Program-made: the position numbers and the translations under genes | The notes under the pieces: generated by a model | What the model was told of the DNA's origin: nothing | What the model saw: only the letters and a program-made list of their open reading frames with translations | Database searches by the model: none | NCBI GenBank assembly: GCA_019022495.1 | Contig: JAFEKR010000002.1 | Span: forward strand, 4,836,001 to 4,900,000 | DNA: 64,000 bases | Direction of reading: 5' to 3' | From: Epichloe hybrida | Lineage: Eukaryota; Ascomycota; Sordariomycetes; Hypocreales; Clavicipitaceae | Part shown: piece by piece, positions 12,501 through 24,506 of the stretch | Layout: every line of letters begins with the position of its first letter | Position numbering within the stretch: the stretch's first letter is position 1

Positions 12501-15500
12501 ATATAGAAAGAAAAAGTAGTTGCTTAGAGCTACCTTATAGAAGGCAAGCTATAGTGATTATATTGCTGCTTTAGGTATCTATTGATCTAATGTTTATATA
12601 AGGTTCTTTGTAAATTAGGGCATAATATTAATATTAAAGCTATTAGGGAGCTAATAAGAATTTGCTACTAATGCTAAATATATGTAAATAGCCCTAATTA
12701 CTTTAAGTTTACCCTTAAGGATAAGTGTAGCTTTAATTATAAAGTAATAGTAAATATCTTCTACCTAGATAGTAACTACCCTATACTCTATGCTATAGAT
12801 ATAGCTATAGCGTTTAATATAGCGAAATTCCTTAATAATATCTCTGTAAAAATAACCTAGGAAGCCCTCTGAATATGCTGGATTAATGCTTACCTAGGCC
12901 CCCTAGACTTTATTATTATAGACACTAGAATAAACTTCTATAGCAATGAATTTAGATAATTCATAGCTTTAATATTAATTTTAATTAAGGAAGTCCCTAT
13001 TAAGGCACACTATAGTATAGGGAAGGTTAAAAGGTATTATAGGCTGCTCTAAAGAGCCTATAATATAATTAGATGTAAATGCCTTATAATGCTAGAACCT
13101 GTTGCCCTTTAAATAGTAATTAAGGCCCTAAATAACACTATAGGCCCTAATAGCCTTATCCTAACCCTCCTTATCTTTAGAGCTTACCTATATATAATAA
13201 ATGAGTCCTTGCTATTACCTAATATTATATAGTGTGTGATTGTAGTATAGAAGGTTACTAAAGAGATTAAGAGACTCTATGCTATCTAGAAGGTTAATAA
13301 GGCCCTTACTAAATATAATAGCCTAGATACCTTAAAGACCCTTAGCCTACTGCTTAGATTAAAGGTTAAGGTCTAGTAAGAAGGTAAGGGATAGGTAGGT
13401 TTGTATAAGCTGCTAGTAATTACTAGAGAAAGCTATACACTTAATATACCTAGAGGCCTAAAGAACTTTAGGTTAATATCTATTAAGCCTTACTATAATA
13501 ATCCTAGTATAGAGAAGATAGCAAAGCCTAGTAAAGAGAAAGGAGAAAAAGGGTAAGAGGCCTATAATAAGAACATAGTGCTACTAATACTACTAAAGTA
13601 AGGACATAGAAGGCTATAGAAGAACCCTCCTGTGATACCTTAAGGTGCTAATACCTTCCTATTAGTAAAAGAATATAGTAACCTAGCTTTTATAATTAAG
13701 CTACGTAAGGAAGGAATTATTAAGAGCCCTAGTAAACCTTTTAAGCTATTAATAAAAGCAGAAATTAACGCTCTAATTAAGTAAGGTGTATTTGAATTTA
13801 TTATATTTGATAAGGAAGAATATAGTGAAATTCGAATCTTTAATTCCTAGATTATTAATAAGATTAAGGGTAAGATAATGGAACCCTATAAAAAGTTATG
13901 CCTTATAATCTAAGGGTGTGAGGATAAAGGGAAATAGGCTATTCTTACATAGGCCCTAATGATTTAACGCGCGAGCTAATGTCTTATCCTTATAATAGCC
14001 CTGTCTGTAAGATTAAGGAAATTCCTTATCTAGCTAAGAGATATCTATTAGGCTTATATACAGGCCTATACATTACTAGAGTGGCTAATCCTAGCGCGCT
14101 TGCTAATTTAGATATAGCATCTCTACCTACCTAGTATAATCTTAAGGGTTATAAAACCTCTCTATAGGCTTGTAAAGGTAGGAACACACTAGTAGGTTAT
14201 ATATTATAAGTATTATAGAGAGAACCTCTAGATAGAAACCTTTATATACAATCCCTGCCTACTTATGACTATAAAGGAAAGCCCTAACTTTACCTATGTT
14301 AGAATGTAAACTAACAATATAATCAGCCTCTTAGATAAGAAGTTCTCTAAGAAGGAAGAGACTTAGCTTGCTATAGTAAGCTTTAATATAAAGCTAAAGT
14401 AATTCCTAACTTAGGACTGCTCTCTTATGTTTAATAGTGGTATTATCTCGCTAGAGAATAATACTATTAAGATCTAGTAGAAAGGGCAGAGCAATAAGTT
14501 AGAGTTAGTTCTAATAACTAACTTAAAGTGTAAATATGTTAAGTAGAGGGCCTAAGGCGCTTATATTACCTTAATTTACTAACTACAGGCTTACTTTGAC
14601 CTATCTGTTACTATATAACACTAGGAGCTAACCTTAGAGGATGTGAAAGCCCTTAATCGCTGCCTAAAGTGGTAAATAGATTACCTAGAGAGAGGTCTAA
14701 TATTTATCCTAATTAACCTTAAGAAGGCGAAGCTCTTTGCCTTTATAAATAGATTCTTTGCTAATAACTAGGACCTATCCTTATAACTAGGATATGTACT
14801 TATCCTAGCGAATAAAGACTACACTAATAGTAAGTTTATAATTAAAGGTAATATTATGCACTTTAGCTTAATAAAGAGTAAGAGAGTTACGCGAAGTGTG
14901 CTTGCCTTAGAAGTTTATAGCATAGTAGCTAGTGTTAATATAGCTTATATAATTATAACTACCCTAAACTTAGTTACTAACTAACTAAAGCTCCTAAAGA
15001 TCCTAGTTATTATATATATGGATTTATACTCCTTATATAAGTGCCTTATTAAGCTTGGTATAATAAAGGAGAAATGCCTAATGATTAATATTATAGCCCT
15101 TTAATAGTTATATAAACGCTAAGAACTCTACGAGATCTAATGGATTAATAGAGAGGATAATCTAGCTAATGCCTTTATAAAGGCATTACCTAATAAGGCC
15201 CTTAAGAGCTTTATCTTAACTAACTAGATAACTATCTAGATAGAGGGATAGGTTACTTATACGTAACACATATGTGGTAAGAGGAAAAGGTAATCCTCTA
15301 GGAGGTTAGCTATAAGGATAAGATAGTGATACGTAGGGGATTTACGCCCCTGTAGTTAATATCCCTAGCGGCCATAACTATGCTAGCCTACTAGGCCCTC
15401 CTAGTAGACTATAAAAATTAATAGTAGTGTATAGGAGAATAAAGGTATTACTAAGGAGGAGAAAGATATTATATACACGCTATAGTGTAGTATATATATT

Positions 15501-15724
15501 ATTTTAAGGAAAAGAAGGGATTTAGAAGGACTTACTTATCCTTATATAGGCTTATAGGCTAAGCGAGATTATTATTTCCCTTTTATTAGTAACTATACAC
15601 CTAGATAGGCTATAAGTTCTTTTCCTTATATCCCCTATTAATTATATTCTTAATTTATCTTTCCTTTTTATTTCTATAATTAATATTACGTGTTAATAAT
15701 TATATTAAAAGAGAGAAGTTCTAG

Positions 15725-16031
15725 TGTTAAAATAAAGGTAATATTAATCGCGCGTTATAGCTGTAATTACCTAGCAGAAGTTTAGGCCACGCGCGGACCC
15801 CACACGTGACCTATAACCTAGCATGTTAATTAGCTAGGAAATGTAAGGACACAAACACGTAACCCCTTTTCCCTTTATGTATTATAACTTCTAGCTTTTT
15901 ACCTCTCTTTTCTAAGAACTTAATTAATTATGACAATAGATAACGTAGCCTAGAATAGATAATCGATGACAATACTATTCTTCAGGCTCACGACTGTATT
16001 ACATTGAATTCAATACCCTGTGAATCCAATA
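15725..16031 (+). repeat. 3' LTR of element B (307 bp)
   Basis: Starts TGTTAAAATAAAGG and ends CCAATA (terminal CA mutated to TA). Here the inner (left) end is mutated and the outer end (about 15950-16028) keeps intact GC-containing sequence such as GGCTCACGACTG. Confidence 0.93.
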
Positions 16032-16349
16032 ACACTACATGTAGTATTTTGTAGTATTTGTAGTATTTGTAATTTTTAGTAATATAATTACTTATAATAG
16101 CTTATAATAGCTTATAATAGCTTATAGTTTATAAGCTACTATAAGCTATAATAAATTATATTAACTTATAATATTATTAGTGTTAAAGTTTAATTAAAAT
16201 TAAATAGTAAATAAGTAACTAAAATATAAATATAAATAAGTATAAGGAAATTACTATAGAAAAAGCTATACTTTTTAATTACTTAGTACTTTAAGCTTTT
16301 TAAATATATTAATAAAATAAAATACTTTTCTTTCTTATATTTTTTAAAA

Positions 16350-16672
16350 TAATAATAATAGTAATAATAGTAATAATAGTAATAATAGTAATAATAGTAA
16401 TAATAGTAATAATAGTAATAATAGTAATAATAGTAATAATAGTAATAATAGTAATAATAGTAATAATAGTAATAATAGTAATAATAGTAATAATAGTAAT
16501 AATAGTAATAATAGTAATAATAGTAATAATAGTAATAATAGTAATAATAGTAATAATAGTAATAAAGTAATAATAGTAATAATAGTAATAATAGTAATAA
16601 TAGTAATAATAGTAATAATAGTAATAATAGTAATAATAGTAATAATAGTAATAATAGTAATAATAGTAGTCT
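16350..16672 (+). repeat. (AATAATAGT)n minisatellite, about 35 units
   Basis: A 9-bp unit is repeated with almost no change for about 320 bp, with one short break near 16561-16566. It lies inside M3. Confidence 0.97.
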
Positions 16673-16738
16673 CTTTTAAGAAATAATTCTATAACTAATT
16701 AAAAAAAAGTATAAACTCTAAGTAAAAGGCAACTATAA

Positions 16739-17080
16739 GGACCCACTTTAGACTTTTATTAATTCACTTTATATTATTAGGAAGTTCCTCCTTTTTCTAA
16801 GACTAGATTATAGAAAAAAGCATAAAAGTTATTAGGAAGTAAAGGGATAATTATAAGGACCCACTTTAGACCCACTTTTATTAATTCCTTCTTTTTCTAA
16901 GACTATATAATAGAAAAAGCATAAAGGTTATTAGTAAGTAAAGGTATAATTATAAGGACTTACTTTAGACCCACTTTTATTAATATATCTTTTTCTTTAA
17001 ACAAATTTATAGAAAAAGCATAGAAACTATTAGTAAATAAAAGGTATAGTTAATAAGGTTTACTTTTAAACCTACTTTTT
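16739..17080 (-). repeat. GACCCACTTTAGACCCACTT repeat block in M3
   Basis: Three to four diverged units, each with paired GACCCACTTT motifs, are the inverse of the 97-bp repeat at 2499-2990 in M1. This confirms that M1 and M3 are the same family in opposite orientation. Confidence 0.85.
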
Positions 17081-17421
17081 AGTATAATATATAGCTAAGT
17101 AAGTAAGCTAAAAATAGTATATATTCTTTAGCTTACTTTTAAAGCTTTTTTTTCTAATTTTAGTAATAAAGGAAAATATATTATATTTCTTTTTAATATT
17201 ATAAGAATAATATTCTAGCTACTTTTTTAAAGCTTTTTTAAGGGTTTTTATATTTCTTTTAACTTAAAAAACCTAAAAACTTAATATAATTATTTATAAT
17301 TATAATAAAAGAAAATATATAGCTAAAAACCCTTCTATAATATAAAGTAAAAATATTTATTTATTATAAATAGCTTATCTTTATAAATATATTATTATTA
17401 GATTTATTATCCTATTTATAT

Positions 17422-17679
17422 TGTTGATTCCTTCGGATCTTCATCGGTTCAATCGTGGCCAAAGACCAGACTAATTGTAGGTCCGGCGCAATACACGCGA
17501 TATGATTGGCTGCATTAATTCGCCACCCCCTTTTGTGCCCCACATACGGATTTCGCCTACTTTCCTAGTATCTAGACTTTCCCTCTCTTTTCCCTCTTTC
17601 CTAGCTAGCTATCTAACTATTATTAACTTTGAATTTATACGGGATTTATTACCTGCGTAGGACCTTAGTGTATCTAACA
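17422..17679 (+). repeat. 5' LTR of element C (258 bp)
   Basis: Starts TGTTGATTCCTTCGG and ends CTAACA. The outer part is little mutated (for example ATCGTGGCCAAAGACC); the inner end is AT-shifted compared with the 3' LTR. Confidence 0.92.
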
Positions 17680-20600
17680 CTAATTAGTAGTTAACTTTAT
17701 AACTATAGATAAGCTAGGTATTATAAGAAAAGACATTTCTGCAGATACCACTGCTACTACCCCTTGTTATGCCATAATAGTCATTGTGGTAGAGAGGCAT
17801 AACTACATAAGTGTGCTAAAGGAAAAGACTAGAATCCTAGTTACAGGCTTATTAGGCTTCTAAGAAATTAATCTATTAACCCTTAGGCTTAGGGATATAA
17901 CTTCGTTATATCTATCTAGGATATTGTTATTAATTGTTGATTTTATTGTCCATTACAAGAAAACTAACCGAATAACCGAATCTATTGCCGCAAGGTATTT
18001 ATTTCAAACCTAACATTAAACAACCTTAGCTAAGCTAGCTGACATATCTACAACTTCTCTATAAATATTCCCTTTATTTAACAGACCTTCAATCTGTTTG
18101 TATAAGCATCTATAGCTTATTTTTTGCCCCCTTTATTATTAGTACTATTCGCCCTATACCTATTAGTAAGAAAGAGAGATTACCTCCTTCCCTTCTTTTT
18201 ATAAAAAACAGGAAGTGGTAATTCCTATTAATTCCTAGTTATTTTTCTTATTGCTTTTGCCCACTTTTAACACTTCTATTGCTTTCTTTATCCCTATTAA
18301 TTTACTCCTATTACTATTTTTTTTCTTTAATAGTTAAAGATAGCAAAGGAATCTAGACCTTCCACGAGAGAAAGGGCTGCTAGTGATAGCAAGGCTCCAA
18401 TCATCACCCCCGAGAGACCTTAAAGGCATGAATTACCCCCACGCCTTTAATAGCTCACTTACGAATTCTCGCATAACTAGAAAGAATCTATTAAGCTAGA
18501 TCTAGACACTACTACGTAGCTCAAGCTTAATAACTAAATTATAAGATTTATTAACCTTAGTAAGCATCAAGGTTAGAGAGATAATAACTTATAGGAATCA
18601 TTCTAAGAAGACTTTAAAGGCTAGTCTAAAGAAACCTTTAAAAGGGTATCTAAGGATATTATTAGAGAATTACGCAATTCTTTACAAGATCATAGCGTCC
18701 TTATTAGGTAAGGCCTAGGATATTTAATCCTAGCATCGCTTAAAGAAGTGCTTTATTAAACCTTAATACCCCTTTAGTTATAGGAAAGATCACAAGAAAA
18801 ACCATAATCTTCTAAACCCCTAGAACCTTAACATTAACAGCCCTAACAACCTACCCTAGAAATTAACCTTCCCTAACCCTAGAGATTGCTTAAACCCTTA
18901 CAAGAACCCCTATAACAATCCCTATTATATTAACAGCTCCATCCGGACAATCATTATTAAGAACAACTAGTGGACTATTATTTATAACAAATTATGCCTT
19001 TATAGTAATTCCCCTCTAAAGATTAAATCACAAAGAAGATCTTAAAGCTTACAAAGATATATAAGAATAGTAACTACTATAGTAGAAAGCTATATAACTT
19101 CTTAACGCTAAAGATCACGCTCTTTAAAAATAAGTGTAATAGAATTAACCTTCCTTAAACACACTATTAGAAGGCTTTCCCTATTATATTAATAGGTAAT
19201 ACTAAGTAATATTACCTTAATTACCTCTTTAGGAATAACTATTCCTATAAAGAGATAATTACTTATATCTATTAACGCTTTAAGACAGAAAGTAACTAGT
19301 AATTCTATTACTATAAGTAAAGTAATATAACGCTAAAGAGCATAATTAAGAAAAACCCTAATAAAAGTAAGCTTAAGTGCCTTAAGATTATATTATTAAC
19401 TCTTAAGAAAATCCATAGAGGCCTATACCTTACTAAGATAGTAAATACTAAACTCTATAAGCAGGCCTTAAATACTATAGCTAGTGTACCTAAATATCAG
19501 ATAGTAAAATACATACACTCCGCAGGCTTTAAAAGTCTTACTAAAGACCTCCACAAGGTATTTACTATCACGGAATTAAACAAGAGGCCCTCCTAATACC
19601 TTTAGTTATAATAAGGAGACCCTCTAGAGGCTATATTTACTAATTATTAGTACGGATAGTAATCATCCCCCCGCAGCGGAGGAAGTTATTATAAATAGAG
19701 CCCTAGGCTAAGCACTAAGCACTGCTTTATATATAGTAAGAGCAGCTGCTAGTCCTCTAATTACTCTACTAAAGAATATTAGAAGAAAAAGGACTACTAG
19801 TAAGCTAGTAAAACATATTATACACCCCCTTTAGAGAAGAGATTCTAGGTATTCCTTACCTCCTATAAAGGGCAGGATAATAACAAGCCTAATAAAGGCT
19901 CAGGTTAGAATTAGGAATTATATCTTTTAGCTTACATAGAAGCTAAAGATAATAATAATAATGTGGAGGAGCTACTATTAATAGCACACCTAAGCATTAC
20001 GTAATTCTTCTATTCCGGACCATAGACTAACTACAACGCCGCTAATATTAATATCCTAGCGACCTTACATAATCAAGCTTTTTAACACGCATTCCTTAAA
20101 CAAGAGCTCTATAAGCTATAAGAGTATAATAAAGGCTTAATTTACTATATCTCTAAAGAACACTATTCTAAAGAGGTCTTTAGAGAGATTATACCTAACA
20201 CTAGCGCCACAGGAAAGTTAACTATAGGAGAGGTATAAGTAAAGGCTTTACTAAGATTAATACCTTTATTAAAGGTAACCCCCTACAAACCCTAAATTAT
20301 TACATTTAGCGCTAGATTAGTAGTTATAAAAGGAATTCTTTATATGCCTATAGAACTTAGAGAGCTTGAATTCTACATCCTTAACATAGCTACCCCCTTT
20401 CTCTTCTTAATTACTAATATAGATAAGATATAAGTTAAGATTAATAACCTTACTAACATACTTATCTAAGGCAATAAGACTATACCTATTATATAATAAT
20501 AGGGCTATCCTTAGTAGTTACTAGAAGTAAGAGAAATAGTTACCTTTTACCTTTTAGAAGGAGATATCCGTTAATTATATTATTAACTTAGTTACCCTTC

Positions 20601-22092
20601 TATTTAATAACTTATAAAGATCCTTTACTAAGCTAGTTATAAAGTTAAACGCTAGGTAATTAAGGAATTAACTAAAGTCTGCTACTATTACTAGATATAT
20701 AGAAAGGCCCCTAGTTAATTTAAGTTCACAATTAAAGATAACCATGAATTTAACTATAAGATTATTATTAATATTATATAGATTAATAGCTAACTAGTAC
20801 TTTATATTATTAATTTAGCAATATCATTCTAGGCAGCCTAATTCCTTAATCTAAGGAAGCAAAAGGCTTAAGATATCTAGGACGCTATCCGCGAATATTA
20901 GATTAACACTTATCTTAGACCTCTAGAATAGATTATATATAACACTAGTAATAACTTCACTTCTACTAAGTTTAAGCACTATGCTTAACTAATATTAATT
21001 AAGACTAATAAGATGCTAATTAAAGCCTATAATAGTATTAGAAAGGTTAAGAAATATTATAGACCTTTACGCTAAGCTTATAATATTATTATAGACTTAA
21101 TTAGAATAGAACTTACACTAGAGTAATGCCTTTAAATTGCTGTTAAAGCAATTAATAACTCTATAAGCCTAAATAGTATTATCCTAACCCTACTAGTCTT
21201 TAGAGGCTACCTATAAATAATAGATAAGTTACTACTAAGTGTCTCTATTATTTAATATACTAAAGTAATTTATAAAGCCACTAATAAAGTCCACTACTAT
21301 CTAGCTTTATAGTAAGTCTATAATACCCTTAAAGCCTAGAATAGCCCTAATATAGCGCCTATATATTAGCTACCCCTATAAGCTAATATATACATATAAA
21401 GAGAGAAAGGTAGCTAGCATAGCCTATATAAGCTACTTACTACTAATAGAGAGACCTATACTATTAATATACCCTATAGCCTAGTAAAGTTTTACTTTAT
21501 AGTAGTAAAGCCTTACTATAAAGACCTGTATATTATAGAGGGGCTAGAGTAGTAGGAGATAAAGCCTTATAATCTACTAGAGTAATAGCTAAGTAACGTA
21601 AAGGAAGAAGGAGTTATATAACTAACTACTACTAATAAAGGAGATTCTCTAATAGAAGATAGTAAAGAGCTATAAACACTAGCTAAGAGAAAGTAAGGGA
21701 GACTAAGAAAGGCCCTTATAGTGTAATTTATAAGTATAGGAGAGTCTAATAAAGAGGCTTATAAAGCCTAAAAGGCCCTAAGGGGAAGCTATTAAGTTAA
21801 AGACTTATTACTATGCCCTAAAGGAATAAAAGTAAGGAAAAGAAGACCTTATAGCCCTAAGAAGGATATTAGCCTAGTTTAGCTTTATATACTTATAAAT
21901 AAAGATTAAGAGAAGGCCTTTATTTAAGAGATTATAACTAGAGGGATACTAAGTATAGTATTCCTTATAGCGAAGGAAGAGGCTAATTAGAACCTTACCC
22001 TTTAGCTCTGCTAAGAAGGAAGGATTATAACCCTAGGAAAACCCTTTAAGTAGTCTAATTAAGCTAAGATTAACGCTTTATAAGCTTGTAAT

Positions 22093-22275
22093 ATGTTTAA
22101 ATTTATTAAGTATAACCTAGCGAAGCACGGAGGTTATAGAATCTTTAATTCTTATATAGTTAGAGAGATTAAAGGTAAAGGAACAGACTTACCATACAAG
22201 AAATCTTACCTCATTATACAAGGCCATAATAACAAAGGAAAGGAATTCATCCTAACGCAATTACTAACGATTTAA
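22093..22275 (+). pseudogene. Reverse transcriptase fragment of element C
   Basis: A 60-codon open stretch that belongs to the start of the copia reverse transcriptase domain. It includes LPYKKSYLIIQGHNNKGKE and ends at a TAA that replaces a Gln codon; the similarity continues past the stop (QRLIIAIALLL, AYTQL, RPLYGIAEAGTH). It is a remnant, not a gene. Confidence 0.85.
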
Positions 22276-23769
22276 CAAGCAAGCCAACGACTTATTATAG
22301 CTATTGCTCTATTATTAAGAAAAAGAGGTATTTACCTTTGGATTCGTAATATTACATAAGCCTACACTCAATTGCACACGGTGCTAACAAGGCTAATTAT
22401 CATGAGATTACTAAAATAGATTGCATATCTCTTTCTGGAAGGGACTATAATTAAATTAATTAGACCTCTTTACGGGATTGCAGAGGCCGGAACCCACTAG
22501 TGGGCAACGTACTTCTGTCACCACAGGGATAACCTTAATATAATAACCTTAACCTACAATCCTTACTTATTAATCACAGCCCCAAATAATAAGAATCTCT
22601 TTAGTATTATTAGAATGCAAACCAACAATATATTAGGCCTAAGCAATAATAACTTCTTCTAAAAAGAAGAGAAAGAGCTCTAGAAGGCTAATTTCATAGC
22701 TAAAGAAAAGTAATAATTAACTACTAAGAACCCCCTTATCTTTAACAGCTATATCTTAACCTAGAACACTAATAATTCACTAATCTTAACCTAGAAAGGT
22801 TAGAGTTAGAAGATTAAGGAAGTTAATCCTTAATCCTTAATAGTAAAGTAAGATTACGTGGAGCAACGAGCGTAAGGAAGCTATATTATAACTATATGTT
22901 AACTAGAGGCTTTATATAACCTTTTAATTATAGCTTAACACTAAGAACCCTCTAGGGAAGATATTATATGCCTTAATAAACACCTTAAATAGTAGATTAA
23001 GAATTAATAACATAGACTATAATATATTCCTTTAGTTCTTAAAGAGGCAAAGCTCTTTGTGTTTGTAAATAGATTACTTACTAACAATAAGGATTTAAGC
23101 TTATAGATCAGATACGTGATTGTAATCGGCAACGAGATAATGCAAGACAACAATACCTTTATTATAAAAGGCAACATTATTACGTATAGCTTAATAAAGA
23201 GTAAGAGAGTTACTTGTAGCGCGCTTACCTCTAAGTTATATAGTATAGTTTAAGGCGTAGATATTACTTACGCGATTTCCATAACTTTACATTAGATTAC
23301 GGATTAATTAAAGATGCCTCGAATTCCTATAATTCTCTATACTAATTCTTTTTTATTATATAAATATCTTATAAAGCTAGGAACTATAAAAGAGAAAAGA
23401 CTAATGATTAATATTATAGCTCTTTGTTAATTATATAAAAGGCATAAGATTTATAAAGTTAGATGGATTAATAGTAATGATAATCCGGCGGATATAATAA
23501 TAAAAGCATTGCTAAATTTATTACTTTCCTCTTTAATTAATTTAAACGAATTAATAATTTGTATTAAAGGATAGGTAAAGAGACCTGTAATATTAGAAGA
23601 CAGGAGCTTAGGTAAGGACTAATAAATTAATTTAATTAACTAATGCCACAACGGCTAATTAAAGCAGCGGATTCCTATTAAGGGATTCACTAGTGTATAC
23701 TTTCCTTTAATCTGATTTTTATTACGTTTTTAAGCTCTTTAGCTACGAAGGAAAAAGAGAGATTACTAG

Positions 23770-24026
23770 TGTTAATTCCTTTAGATCTTTATTAGTTTAA
23801 TAATAGCTAAAGACTAGACTAATTATAGGTCTAGCGCGATGCACGCGATATGATTAGCTGCATTAATTTGCCACCCCCTTTTATGCCCTACATACGGATT
23901 TCGCTTACTTTTCTAGCATCTAGACTTTCCCTCTCTTCTCCCTCTTTCCTAGCTAGCTAACAAAACTATCATTAACTTCAATCATACGGGATTTATTACC
24001 TGCGCAGGACCTTAGTGAATCCAACA
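23770..24026 (+). repeat. 3' LTR of element C (257 bp)
   Basis: Starts TGTTAATTCCTTTAG and ends CCAACA. The inner half carries the C-to-T and G-to-A changes; the outer half keeps TTCAATCATACGGG and TGCGCAGGACC intact. Confidence 0.92.
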
Positions 24027-24364
24027 CTTATTTTTATAGAATAATAAATAATTTCTTTAGGGTAAATCTTAGATTAAAAGATAAAAAATATACTAAAATT
24101 AAATAGTAAATCTAAGAAAAAAGCTATCAAAGTATAAAGACCTTTTAAATTTACTAAAAAATTTAGGCTATATATAAATACTAAAATAGTTTATCTTTAG
24201 TAACCCTATACCTATTATTAGCTTAATAGTTTAAATAAGCCTTAACTTTAAAAATTTATAACTAAATAACTAAATTATAATAAAAAGAAAGGCTAATATT
24301 AAGCTAATTAAGAAAAATCTAAGGAATATTATAAGATAATAAAAGTACCCACTTTTCTTTTTAC

Positions 24365-24495
24365 TAATACTACATTTGTAGTATTTGTAGTGTAGTGTAG
24401 TATTTACTACACTACACTACATACTACACTACACTATAATTCACTACACTACATACTACAAGGAAAGTCAAAATACTACATTTACTACACTACAT
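24365..24495. repeat. GTAGTGTAGT / ACTACACTAC subterminal satellite, right end of M3
   Basis: The counterpart of 9112-9228. Head-to-head GTAGT and ACTAC arrays could fold into hairpins next to the terminus. Confidence 0.9.
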
Positions 24496-24506
24496 GTAAA
24501 GCTCTG

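Larger units (their letters stand above)
9229..16031 (+). mobile_element. Complete Ty1/copia-like LTR retrotransposon B, RIP-mutated
   Basis: Two 307-bp LTRs (9229-9535, 15725-16031) enclose about 6.2 kb, flanked by the 5-bp target duplication ACACT (9224-9228 and 16032-16036). Stop-ridden plus-strand translation gives a gag-like region, integrase (about 12560-13230), reverse transcriptase (about 13830-14350; blocks RASxCLILII, AYIQAYTLLEW, RVIKPLYRL) and RNase H (about 14820-15200). A polypurine run (AAAAGAGAGAAG) precedes the 3' LTR. It is the reference copy for Y and X. It inserted into M3. No frame is intact, so the copy cannot be autonomous. Confidence 0.92.
17422..24026 (+). mobile_element. 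Complete Ty1/copia-like LTR retrotransposon C, RIP-mutated
   Basis: Two LTRs of 258 and 257 bp (17422-17679, 23770-24026) enclose about 6.1 kb. The internal region begins with CTAATTAGTAGTTAAC, close to the same site in B, and ends in a purine-rich AAAAAGAGAGA before the 3' LTR. Stop-interrupted translation shows integrase (about 20560-21200), reverse transcriptase (about 22060-22660) and RNase H (about 23080-23560). The family differs from B in LTR sequence. The five bases outside the LTRs (TATAT and CTTAT) agree at only three positions, so no clean target duplication is visible. It lies inside M3. Confidence 0.9.
9101..24506 (-). mobile_element. hAT-like non-autonomous element M3, split by LTR elements B and C
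   Basis: Termini are CAGAGCTTTGCA at 9101 and its near-perfect inverse TGTAAAGCTCTG ending at 24506 (one mismatch in 12). Both ends are flanked by the same 8 bp, CCTACAAG (9093-9100 and 24507-24514). Eight-base target duplication and a CAGAG terminus are typical of hAT transposons. Without B and C the element is only about 2.0 kb (9101-9228, 16032-17421, 24027-24506). It shares its interior with M1 and M2 in reverse orientation. No transposase can be read, so it is probably non-autonomous, though heavy mutation could hide one. Confidence 0.8.
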
